Shown here piece after piece: positions 57,218 through 64,000 of a stretch of DNA of 64,000 nucleotides. The translations under genes and the position numbers were made by a program. The DNA is from Kosakonia oryzendophytica (lineage in GTDB: Bacteria > Pseudomonadota > Gammaproteobacteria > Enterobacterales > Enterobacteriaceae). Location of the stretch: the NCBI RefSeq assembly GCF_900094925.1, contig NZ_FMAY01000011.1, positions 1 to 64,000 of the forward strand, in the 5' to 3' direction. The first letter of the stretch is position 1; each line of letters begins with the position of its first letter. Below the pieces are notes generated by a model that saw only the letters and a list, made by a program, of their open reading frames with translations, ran no database searches and had not been told where the DNA came from.

Positions 57218-57450
57218 GCAATTACGATTTCTGGTTTTTCGGACAGATTCCCATCAATCTGCGGTCCTCGGTAATAGTCATTCTTAAGTAAAACCTTATT
57301 TTTCATGCAACAATAAAAAAATTGAACTCAGCTTTTCACTAAAAACAAAAACACCATTTCATTTTTAAAAATGAGAAAAAGGAGATACGCAATATCGGTG
57401 TTTTAATTTATGCTTTCAGAGAATTACGTATGATATTCAGGATGGATTAA

Positions 57451-58284
57451 ATGGAGAGTTCTGTAGATCGCCACGTGTTTTATATTTCTGATGGAACCGC
57501 TATCACCGCCGAAGTATTAGGCCACGCGGTCATGTCGCAGTTCCCTGTTACTGTAAGTAGTATAACGCTTCCATTCGTGGAAAACGAAAGCCGTGCCAGA
57601 GCCGTCAAGGAACAAATAGATGCTATCTATCAACAGACCGGCAACCGGCCGCTGGTTTTCTATTCCATCGTCCTTCCGGAAATTCGCTCTATTATTTTGC
57701 AAAGCGAAGGATTTTGTCAGGACATCGTGCAGGCGCTGGTTGCCCCATTGCAGCAGGAATTAAAACTCGATCCCACACCGATTGCGCATCGTACACATGG
57801 GCTCAATCCAGGTAATTTAACCAAATATGACGCCCGAATTGCAGCGATTGATTACACTCTCGCGCACGATGATGGTATTTCACTGCGTAATCTCGATCAG
57901 GCGCAGGTGATTTTACTGGGTGTTTCCCGTTGCGGTAAAACACCCACCAGTCTCTATCTGGCAATGCAATTTGGTATTCGCGCAGCAAATTATCCTTTTA
58001 TCGCCGACGATATGGATAACCTCATTCTTCCCGCAGCCCTGAAGCCATTGCAACATAAATTATTTGGTCTGACCATTAATCCAGAGCGTCTTGCCGCGAT
58101 TCGCGAAGAACGCAGGGAAAACAGTCGGTACGCGTCGTTACGCCAGTGTCGGATGGAAGTGCAGGAAGTTGAAGCGCTTTACCGCAAGAACAATATTCCT
58201 TGTCTCAACAGTACCAATTACTCGGTGGAAGAGATCGCGACAAAAATGCTCGACATTATGGGGCTGAATCGCCGCATGTACTAA
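57451..58284 (+). CDS. ppsR: PEP synthase regulatory protein PpsR (YdiA)
   Basis: A 277-residue bifunctional kinase/phosphotransferase (DUF299), the same length as E. coli PpsR. The P-loop is [15 protein letters not shown] (about residues 153-167). It inactivates PEP synthase by ADP-dependent phosphorylation of a threonine and reactivates it with phosphate. Divergent from its target ppsA. Its stop codon lies inside the aroH operator palindrome. Confidence 0.96.
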   Translation: MESSVDRHVFYISDGTAITAEVLGHAVMSQFPVTVSSITLPFVENESRARAVKEQIDAIYQQTGNRPLVFYSIVLPEIRSIILQSEGFCQDIVQALVAPLQQELKLDPTPIAHRTHGLNPGNLTKYDARIAAIDYTLAHDDGISLRNLDQAQVILLGVSRCGKTPTSLYLAMQFGIRAANYPFIADDMDNLILPAALKPLQHKLFGLTINPERLAAIREERRENSRYASLRQCRMEVQEVEALYRKNNIPCLNSTNYSVEEIATKMLDIMGLNRRMY

Positions 58285-58295
58285 CAGACTAGTAC
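58278..58295. promoter_or_regulatory. TrpR operator of aroH
   Basis: GTACTA-ACAGAC-TAGTAC is an inverted repeat with perfect 6-bp arms and contains the ACTAGT core of Trp repressor sites. It overlaps the ppsR stop (58282-58284), as tight packing of ppsR and aroH would allow. Tryptophan-bound TrpR would repress aroH. Confidence 0.78.
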
Positions 58296-58438
58296 GAGAG
58301 TTCAATGTGCGCTATCATATGCGGCAATGATGTGATGCGCGTCACAGTCAGACTTGTAATAAGCCGGGATTGGTTTAAGGTGATGCGCATTACTTCCGGC
58401 ATTTCTGCCCATGAAGCACACCTTTTTTGAGATTTCTG

Positions 58439-59485
58439 ATGAATAAAACCGATGAACTTCGCACTGCGCGCATCGACAGGTTGGTGACGCCATCTGAACT
58501 GGCGCAGTTGCACCCTGTTAGCGCAGAAGTCGCGGAGCACGTAACGCATTCCCGTCGCCGGATCGAAAAAATCCTCAATGGCGAAGATCGTCGCCTGCTG
58601 GTCATTATTGGCCCTTGCTCCATCCACGACCTTGATGCGGCAATGGATTATGCCCGCCGCCTTAAGACATTACGGGAAAAACACACTGCGCATCTGGAAA
58701 TCGTGATGCGCACCTATTTTGAAAAACCCCGCACCGTTGTGGGCTGGAAAGGGCTGATTTCCGATCCAGACCTTAACGGCAGTTACCGGGTCAACCACGG
58801 TATCGAACTGGCACGTAAATTACTGTTGCAGGTAAACGAACTTGGCGTCCCCACGGCGACGGAGTTCCTTGATATGGTGACAGGTCAATTTATCGCCGAC
58901 TTAATCAGTTGGGGAGCGATTGGCGCACGGACCACGGAAAGTCAGATCCACCGGGAAATGGCCTCCGCGCTCTCTTGCCCGGTAGGCTTCAAAAATGGCA
59001 CCGACGGCAATACCCGTATCGCAGTAGATGCCATTCGCGCCTCGCGTGCCAGCCATATGTTTCTCTCCCCGGATAAAAGCGGGCAGATGACCATCTACCA
59101 GACCAGTGGTAACCCGTACGGCCATATCATTATGCGTGGGGGGAAAAAACCCAACTACCATGCCGAAGACATTGCGAATGCCTGCACGACATTGCGTGAA
59201 TTTGATCTGCCGGAACATCTGGTGGTGGACTTCAGTCATGGCAACTGCCAGAAACAACACCGTCTGCAACTGGATGTCTGCGATGATATTTGCACGCAGA
59301 TCCGTAACGGCTCAACCGCGATTGCCGGTGTGATGGTGGAAAGTTTCCTGCAAGAAGGGACGCAAAAAATCGTGAGTGGTCAACCGATGGTGTATGGGCA
59401 ATCCATTACCGATCCTTGCCTGAGTTGGGAAGACAGCGAAGACCTGCTCGTCAGATTAGCTGACGCAGTAGCAACACGCTTTTGA
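58439..59485 (+). CDS. aroH: DAHP synthase, Trp-sensitive (AroH)
   Basis: A 348-residue type I DAHP synthase, the same length as E. coli AroH, when started at 58439 (MNKTDELRTARIDRLVTPSE). Metal and PEP-binding motifs are intact: IGPCSIHD, KPRTVVGWKGL, GARTTESQIHRE and VDFSHGNCQK. It condenses PEP and erythrose-4-phosphate, the first step of aromatic synthesis, inhibited by tryptophan. The aroD gene that lies in this neighbourhood in E. coli is absent here. Confidence 0.97.
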   Translation: MNKTDELRTARIDRLVTPSELAQLHPVSAEVAEHVTHSRRRIEKILNGEDRRLLVIIGPCSIHDLDAAMDYARRLKTLREKHTAHLEIVMRTYFEKPRTVVGWKGLISDPDLNGSYRVNHGIELARKLLLQVNELGVPTATEFLDMVTGQFIADLISWGAIGARTTESQIHREMASALSCPVGFKNGTDGNTRIAVDAIRASRASHMFLSPDKSGQMTIYQTSGNPYGHIIMRGGKKPNYHAEDIANACTTLREFDLPEHLVVDFSHGNCQKQHRLQLDVCDDICTQIRNGSTAIAGVMVESFLQEGTQKIVSGQPMVYGQSITDPCLSWEDSEDLLVRLADAVATRF

Positions 59486-59490
59486 TCCTC

Positions 59491-59520
59491 TCCCGCCGTT
59501 CGCGGCGGGAATCCCCTTTT
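59491..59520 (+). terminator. aroH terminator
   Basis: TCCCGCCG-TTCG-CGGCGGGA with a stable TTCG loop, followed by ATCCCCTTTT. Confidence 0.8.
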
Positions 59521-59590
59521 CTCCCTACGTCTTCCTGGGGGATCAGCCGCAAAACAGCGACGTGCCCCTTGCCTCTCACGCCAGAATATT

Positions 59591-59609
59591 GATAATGATT
59601 CTCATTGTT
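59591..59609. promoter_or_regulatory. Fur box upstream of hemP
   Basis: GATAATGATTCTCATTGTT matches the 19-bp Fur consensus at 15 or more positions and lies 25 bases before the hemP start. Iron-loaded Fur would repress hemP. Confidence 0.85.
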
Positions 59610-59634
59610 AATACAGATTTTGCTTTGAGCTGAG

Positions 59635-59826
59635 ATGTCGCATATGGATAGCACGACGATGCCCCCGGTCAGATCCCAGGAAAACGCCACGCATATCATT
59701 CCCACCGATCGCCGCATCAGCAGTCAGATACTGCTGGGCGACGAAGGACGTGTGGTGATTGAGCACAAAGGCCAGCACTATCTGCTACGCCAGACCCACG
59801 CAGGAAAGCTCATCCTCACCAAATAA
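59635..59826 (+). CDS. hemP: Hemin uptake protein HemP (YdiE)
   Basis: A 63-residue protein with the HemP family motif RRISSQILLGDEGRVVIEHK (residues about 27-46) and the C-terminal YLLRQTHAGKLILTK. Other family members act in iron/haem-dependent gene activation or haem uptake. E. coli YdiE has the same length. The ATG at 59635 is used; Met4 is an alternative. It is under a Fur box. Confidence 0.92.
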   Translation: MSHMDSTTMPPVRSQENATHIIPTDRRISSQILLGDEGRVVIEHKGQHYLLRQTHAGKLILTK

Positions 59827-59833
59827 CAGCCCA

Positions 59834-61276
59834 TTAGCTTGAACAGCTCACTTCAAGACGTTTACCCCAGTCCGGCGGACGATGGACATAGTCATCATGG
59901 CGATCGATAAAGGGCTGACGAAGCGCGTCATGAAGTTGTTCCAGCTCTGCATTATTGCCCTGCTCCGCGGCTTCTATGGCACGCTGTGCCAGCCAGTTTC
60001 GCAAAACGATTGCCGGATTGGCGCTTTTCATCCGTTGTTGCCGCTGTGCATCATCAATGTTTTCCGCCTGGAGACGCGCACGGTAATCCGTGAACCAGCG
60101 ATCAAACGCAGCGCGATCGATAAATTCATCACGCAGCGGTGAACTGGCGCTGTGCTGTTCCGTCAGACTCAGCATGCGGAAAGTACGGGTATAATCGCTT
60201 CCTTCCCGCGCCATTAATGAGAACAACCCATCCAGCAACTGGTTATCACCTTGCTGCTGACTCACGAACCCCAACTTGCGGCGCATTAACACGCCATACT
60301 CTGTCAACAGCGCATGCTGATACTCATCCAGTGCTGCGTTTAACGCTTCGACAGCGATAAACGGCGACAGCGACTGCGCCAAACGCTGAAGATTCCACAA
60401 GGCAACGGCGGGCTGGTTATCGAAACTGTAACGCCCCTGATAGTCCGAATGATTGCAAATGAAACCCGGTTCATAATCATCCAGAAAACCAAACGGGCCA
60501 TAGTCAATTGTCAGTCCGAGGATCGACATGTTATCTGTATTCATGACGCCATGAGCAAACCCCACCGCCTGCCAGCGGGCGATCAGTGCCGCTGTGCGCC
60601 GTACGACGTCACGGAACCAGACCACATATTTATCGCCTTCATCGTGTAACGCTGGCCAGTGATGGCGGATCACAAAATCTGCCAATTGCTGCACTTTTTG
60701 TGGCTCGCGGCGATAGTAGAAGTGCTCGAAATGCCCGAAACGCACGTGACTTTCGGCAATACGCATCAGCATTGCGCCCGATTCCCGTCGCTCACGCATC
60801 ACCGGCGTCTCACTGGTCACGATACTGAGCGCGCGCGTAGTGGGAATACCGAGGTAATGAATCGCTTCCGATGCCAGGCTCTCGCGAATTGTCGAACGCA
60901 GCACCGCACGGCCATCTCCCATGCGCGAATAAGGCGTCAGCCCAGCCCCTTTCAGATGCCAGTCTCGGGTAGAGCCATCCTGCAATTGCTGTTCTCCAAG
61001 CAGGATACCGCGCCCGTCGCCCAGTTGACCGGCCCAGACGCCGAATTGATGTCCACTATAGACTTGTGCCAGTGGCGACATGCCCGGAAGCAGTGTTTCG
61101 CCGCCCCAGACGCCCGCCCCGGAAGTGGGATGGAAAAGGGCATCCGGTACGCCCAGCTCACGCGCCAGCGGTACGTTACGCCAGATCAGCCGCGCATTAT
61201 CAAGCGGTGTCGGTGACAACGCGCTATAAAATTCTGGCAACTCGTCGCGCCAGTGGGTAGTAAAAGACAGGGTCAT
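59834..61276 (-). CDS. selO: Protein adenylyltransferase SelO (YdiU)
   Basis: A 480-residue pseudokinase that transfers AMP instead of phosphate to Ser, Thr or Tyr of target proteins. The N-terminal nucleotide region ([18 protein letters not shown]), the [12 protein letters not shown] region with the kinase-like lysine, and [20 protein letters not shown] (catalytic and metal-binding Asn/Asp) are intact. The C-terminal cysteine in SCSS is the site of the disulfide described for E. coli. It is convergent with hemP, eight bases apart. It helps defence against oxidative stress. Confidence 0.95.
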   Translation of the reverse strand: MTLSFTTHWRDELPEFYSALSPTPLDNARLIWRNVPLARELGVPDALFHPTSGAGVWGGETLLPGMSPLAQVYSGHQFGVWAGQLGDGRGILLGEQQLQDGSTRDWHLKGAGLTPYSRMGDGRAVLRSTIRESLASEAIHYLGIPTTRALSIVTSETPVMRERRESGAMLMRIAESHVRFGHFEHFYYRREPQKVQQLADFVIRHHWPALHDEGDKYVVWFRDVVRRTAALIARWQAVGFAHGVMNTDNMSILGLTIDYGPFGFLDDYEPGFICNHSDYQGRYSFDNQPAVALWNLQRLAQSLSPFIAVEALNAALDEYQHALLTEYGVLMRRKLGFVSQQQGDNQLLDGLFSLMAREGSDYTRTFRMLSLTEQHSASSPLRDEFIDRAAFDRWFTDYRARLQAENIDDAQRQQRMKSANPAIVLRNWLAQRAIEAAEQGNNAELEQLHDALRQPFIDRHDDYVHRPPDWGKRLEVSCSS

Positions 61277-61337
61277 GGTTCCTCCTGCTTTTAGTGTAGT
61301 GCCTTCAGCGACGATTAAACACGGGGGAAAAGCAGGG

Positions 61338-62051
61338 CTATGGATGTATCAGCGAGGTGATCATCGATACAGTCACCGCTGGCCACAGTGCGCCTTGCAT
61401 GGCGCTGAACTGGAATGGAATGGCCTTTTTTAACGCAAGCTCATTATCGATACCGGTAATCATGATCGAACGACAGTATGGTTCAATTTGCGAAACGATC
61501 GCCCGCATAAATGGCTCAAATGAATGGGAAGATAATCGTTGATGAACGAAGTTTTTATCTAACGCCACACCTTTAAACAGGCCATCGAAAATGGCTTTGG
61601 TCGACGCAGCACCAGAACCAAAATTTGCCAGCACTAACGGATATCGTTTCGCCAATAGAGACAATATCTGATTTTCTTTACCCATATTCAGACCGGGATA
61701 GTTCTCATTGATGGTAAATTCCAGGAAGGGGAATTTATCCACGCGAGCAGCAAGTTGTTCATTCGATAACAAAGCATCAACAATAAGCGGGGAAATATTT
61801 ATCCAGGCAATTAACTGATGTTGTATAAAAAAGAGTTGGCAGGTTTCAAGCAACGCAAGCTGCTCAGCAAACAGCGCCAGCGTCTCGTCTGGCGTCAGGC
61901 GTGGCAAGACCAGCTCTGTGGGCGCACGCACAGTACTGTCGCTACCCACAAAGTTCACAATAATCTCCAGCCCCTGAAGCATTCCGTTACCATTTTTCGC
62001 AGGCAGTAATAAAAGCTCGGAGCGATATGTGTCATCCAGCGATACAATCAT
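61338..62051 (-). CDS. rflP: Anti-FlhD4C2 factor RflP (YdiV), degenerate EAL protein
   Basis: A 237-residue EAL-like protein, the same length as E. coli YdiV. It lacks the EAL triad and the DDFGTG loop (ANFGSGAAS instead), so it does not bind or cleave c-di-GMP. It binds FlhD and feeds FlhD4C2 to ClpXP, reducing flagellar synthesis in poor medium. Two other degenerate c-di-GMP-family genes lie 18-20 kb away in the same window. Confidence 0.95.
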   Translation of the reverse strand: MIVSLDDTYRSELLLLPAKNGNGMLQGLEIIVNFVGSDSTVRAPTELVLPRLTPDETLALFAEQLALLETCQLFFIQHQLIAWINISPLIVDALLSNEQLAARVDKFPFLEFTINENYPGLNMGKENQILSLLAKRYPLVLANFGSGAASTKAIFDGLFKGVALDKNFVHQRLSSHSFEPFMRAIVSQIEPYCRSIMITGIDNELALKKAIPFQFSAMQGALWPAVTVSMITSLIHP

Positions 62052-62376
62052 TGTGCCAGTCCCGCATTAAGGGTGAAGTCCGGCATTCTTAAACCCAGGT
62101 AAACATAATTCAAATTTGTTGATTTTAATGAGATTAACTTCATTTTTTTCCATTTAATATTCAGATTCTCCTTAATCCTTATTAAGTTTTAGCAGCTTAG
62201 AAAACTAATAAGCCACGATTCCAGAGCCCAGTGTACGATAAAATTAATTAATATTATAAATATTAATTAGCAGAAACATCCTGGTTTAATAAACGTGAAT
62301 GCTCAAAAACAAAAGAGAAGCGACTACTCTCGCTCCTCCTCTCGCTTTCCCCGACGCACGACGAGCACGATATGAC
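62052..62376. promoter_or_regulatory. rflP upstream region with AT-only palindrome
   Basis: This 325-base stretch has no gene. It contains TAATTAATAT-TATAA-ATATTAATTA at 62245-62269, a perfect 10-bp inverted repeat made only of A and T, about 195 bases before rflP. It could bind an AT-preferring regulator such as SlyA or H-NS, or be a chance feature of AT-rich DNA. Confidence 0.45.
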
Positions 62377-62841
62377 TCAAATCCGCCGTGCCTGCCAGAA
62401 ATTCTTACGCCAGTAAACGTTATCAAGAGAGGAACGCATCACCCCACGACTGGTCGATGCATGAATAAACGCGTGGTCAGTATCATAAATGCCAACATGC
62501 AGCCCATTTTCGCCAGAGCCAGTTTTAAAGAACACCAGATCACCGGGCAGCAAATCGTCTTTATCGATCCTTGTGCCAATTTCCGCCTGCTGACGCGTTT
62601 CCCGCGGGAGTTGGAGGGCAAACTTATCACGGAATGTCATCATCACGAAGCCAGAGCAATCAATGCCCGAACGACTGGTTCCCCCGTAGCGATACGGCGT
62701 ACCGTTCCATTCACTAAGCTGATCATTCAGATTAGCAATAACGGTAATCGAGTCGGACAATCTCGGGTTAGGTGGCGGTGCGCGATGCGAACTACATCCT
62801 GCAAGGAATAGCGCTGCGGCCACAAGAAACCAGATACGCAT
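62377..62841 (-). CDS. nlpC: NlpC lipoprotein, NlpC/P60 peptidase
   Basis: A 154-residue lipoprotein, the same length as E. coli NlpC. The signal peptide ends in the lipobox LAGC (about residue 15), so the protein is lipidated. The catalytic Cys is in GIDCSGFVMM and His in GLHVGIYD. It is thought to be a cell-wall endopeptidase. The btuD gene lies upstream on the same strand with a 77-base gap. Confidence 0.95.
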   Translation of the reverse strand: MRIWFLVAAALFLAGCSSHRAPPPNPRLSDSITVIANLNDQLSEWNGTPYRYGGTSRSGIDCSGFVMMTFRDKFALQLPRETRQQAEIGTRIDKDDLLPGDLVFFKTGSGENGLHVGIYDTDHAFIHASTSRGVMRSSLDNVYWRKNFWQARRI

Positions 62842-62918
62842 TCTGGACCAAGCCTCGTTCTTTCTTTTCTCGGAATAATCTACCGTGGGAGTACGATATG
62901 TGGCAAGTCACGTTTTTG

Positions 62919-63662
62919 TCACGTCACGGGGATCAGCATCGAATGGCCTTCGATTTCCAGCCGCCGGAAGGGTACGCCGTAAGCCACCTCAAGCATTGAT
63001 GGCACCAATACGTCCTGCCCTGCACCGTTGGCAATCAGCTTGCCACCATTCAATAACCATGCCTGATGGGTATGCCGTAACGTGTGGTTCAGGTCATGGC
63101 TACTCATCACCAGCGTAATGCCTGACGCCACCAGTTCGCAGAGCAGCTTATCCAACGCGGCTTGCTGTGCAATGTCGAGACCATTCATTGGCTCATCCAG
63201 CAACAGAAGCTGCCCGGACGGATTACCGCGCGGGTGGATCTGTAATATCACCGCGGCAAGACGCACGCGCTGCCATTCCCCGCCGGAAAGCTGGTTCACT
63301 GCCCGATCCAGTTTATCGTTCAGCCCCAGTTTCCCGGCGATCTCCAGCAATAAGGCGCTTTGCGCGCCATCGGGCTGATGCAACGACAGGTAATGCCAGA
63401 CTGGCATGGCGAAAGGCGGCGTTTGTTGCTGGGCAAGGTAAGCACGATGGCGCGCCAGTTGCGTCGCAGGCCAGCGCTCCAGAGGCTGTCCATCGAATAG
63501 CACACATCCCTGCCCGCCAGACAATCCTGCAAGGCGGGTCAATAAGGTGCTTTTCCCCGCACCGTTAGGCCCCACCAGGTGCAGGATCTCTCCACGACCA
63601 ATGGTTGATGTTATCGGACCCAGTCGACCCGCAGCCCCCACATCCAGCAATTGCAACAGCAT
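62919..63662 (-). CDS. btuD: Vitamin B12 ABC transporter ATPase BtuD
   Basis: A 247-residue ABC ATPase (E. coli 249 aa) powering the BtuC permease for cobalamin uptake. Walker A is [11 protein letters not shown] (about residues 33-43), the signature [13 protein letters not shown], Walker B LLLLDEP and the switch His in MSSHDLNHT. It follows btuE with five bases between; btuC would be further on, outside the window. Confidence 0.97.
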   Translation of the reverse strand: MLLQLLDVGAAGRLGPITSTIGRGEILHLVGPNGAGKSTLLTRLAGLSGGQGCVLFDGQPLERWPATQLARHRAYLAQQQTPPFAMPVWHYLSLHQPDGAQSALLLEIAGKLGLNDKLDRAVNQLSGGEWQRVRLAAVILQIHPRGNPSGQLLLLDEPMNGLDIAQQAALDKLLCELVASGITLVMSSHDLNHTLRHTHQAWLLNGGKLIANGAGQDVLVPSMLEVAYGVPFRRLEIEGHSMLIPVT

Positions 63663-63667
63663 CGGTA

Positions 63668-64000
63668 TTATTTCGCCAGTGCGTCTTTAATGGCTGCCAG
63701 CAAGAGCGGATCTTCCGGTGTCATATCCGGCGAGAAGCGTTGGATCAGATGACCATCGCGACCAATAAGGAATTTTTCGAAGTTCCACAAAATGTCACCC
63801 GGCTCCTTCGGCGCACGCCCTTTACTCTCCATACGCTCATAGAACCCACTGCCTTCAGGCGCAACAGCCACGGGCGCTGCAGCAATCAATTTTTTATAGA
63901 GCGGATGACGAGATTCTCCGTTGACCTCTATTTTGCTGAACATCGGAAAGGTCACGCCATACGTGGTGCTGCAAAACGTTTTGATCTCTTCTTCGGAGCC
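63668..64000 (-). CDS. btuE: Glutathione peroxidase BtuE (C-terminal part; cut by window edge)
   Basis: The last 110 residues of BtuE (E. coli 183 aa), including [20 protein letters not shown] and the C-terminal [13 protein letters not shown], with the catalytic Trp/Asn of the peroxidase fold (WNFEKF). The N terminus with the active-site cysteine lies outside the window. It reduces peroxides using thioredoxin or glutathione. It lies inside the btuCED operon but is not needed for B12 transport. Confidence 0.95.
   Translation of the reverse strand, partial: GSEEEIKTFCSTTYGVTFPMFSKIEVNGESRHPLYKKLIAAAPVAVAPEGSGFYERMESKGRAPKEPGDILWNFEKFLIGRDGHLIQRFSPDMTPEDPLLLAAIKDALAK

Overview
The window is a chromosomal segment of an enterobacterium. 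Gene order and protein sequences follow the Escherichia coli slyA-to-btuE region closely (slyA, ydhIJK, sodC, nemRA-gloA-rnt, grxD, mepH, sodB, purR, punR/punC, cfa, ribC, mdtK, two tRNA-Val, pykF, lpp, ldtE, sufABCDSE, menI, ydiJ, ydiK, rprA, ppsA/ppsR, aroH, hemP, selO, rflP, nlpC, btuD, btuE). The differences from E. coli (an omptin protease, a heptosylated-type giant autotransporter, an lpxP-type gene, missing lhr, ydhR-Z and aroD blocks) point to Citrobacter; Citrobacter rodentium is a candidate because it is known for both an omptin and an autotransporter/heptosyltransferase pair. The species call is inference from recalled gene content, not from a search.

Layout. 1-0.3 kb: left part of an IS200-type element whose tnpA runs off the window. 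0.35-10.7 kb: slyA, a FUSC/HlyD efflux operon (ydhIJK), sodC, ydhF, ydhL, the electrophile-detoxification operon nemR-nemA-gloA, rnt, then an omptin gene where E. coli carries lhr, then grxD. 11-21.5 kb: mepH, sodB, ydhP, ynhF, purR, punR/punC, cfa, ribC, mdtK. 21.6-29.8 kb: two tRNA-Val(GAC) genes followed by a 6.5 kb autotransporter gene and its upstream heptosyltransferase, in place of the E. coli ydhR-ydhZ block. 30.8-39.5 kb: pykF, lpp, ldtE and the suf Fe-S assembly operon. 40-45.6 kb: an accessory block between sufA and menI with an alpha/beta hydrolase, a YcgR-like PilZ protein fused to a degenerate HD-GYP domain, a divergent degenerate EAL protein, a small secreted protein and an lpxP-type acyltransferase. 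45.6-50.7 kb: menI, ydiJ, ydiK and the sRNA RprA. 50.7-54.5 kb: a GH3 glycosidase/GPH sugar transporter operon where E. coli has ydiL-aroD-fadK. 54.7-64 kb: ppsA, ppsR, aroH, hemP, selO, rflP, nlpC, btuD and a cut btuE.

How the parts work together. Iron and oxidative-stress genes are frequent (suf with a perfect Fur-type palindrome, hemP with a Fur box, sodB with the RyhB-type leader, sodC, btuE). Glycolysis/gluconeogenesis control appears twice (pykF and ppsA, both with Cra-like sites, plus the PEP synthase regulator ppsR). The surface-related accessory genes (omptin, glycosylated autotransporter, lpxP) look like host-interaction functions. Three atypical c-di-GMP-family proteins (PilZ/HD-GYP, EAL, RflP) lack key catalytic residues and probably act as sensors or binding proteins rather than enzymes.

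Strongest leads for new biology: the exactly phased 270/273-bp super-repeat in the autotransporter, the PilZ-degenerate HD-GYP fusion with its divergent EAL partner, and a well-positioned 36-residue basic small ORF between lpxP and menI.
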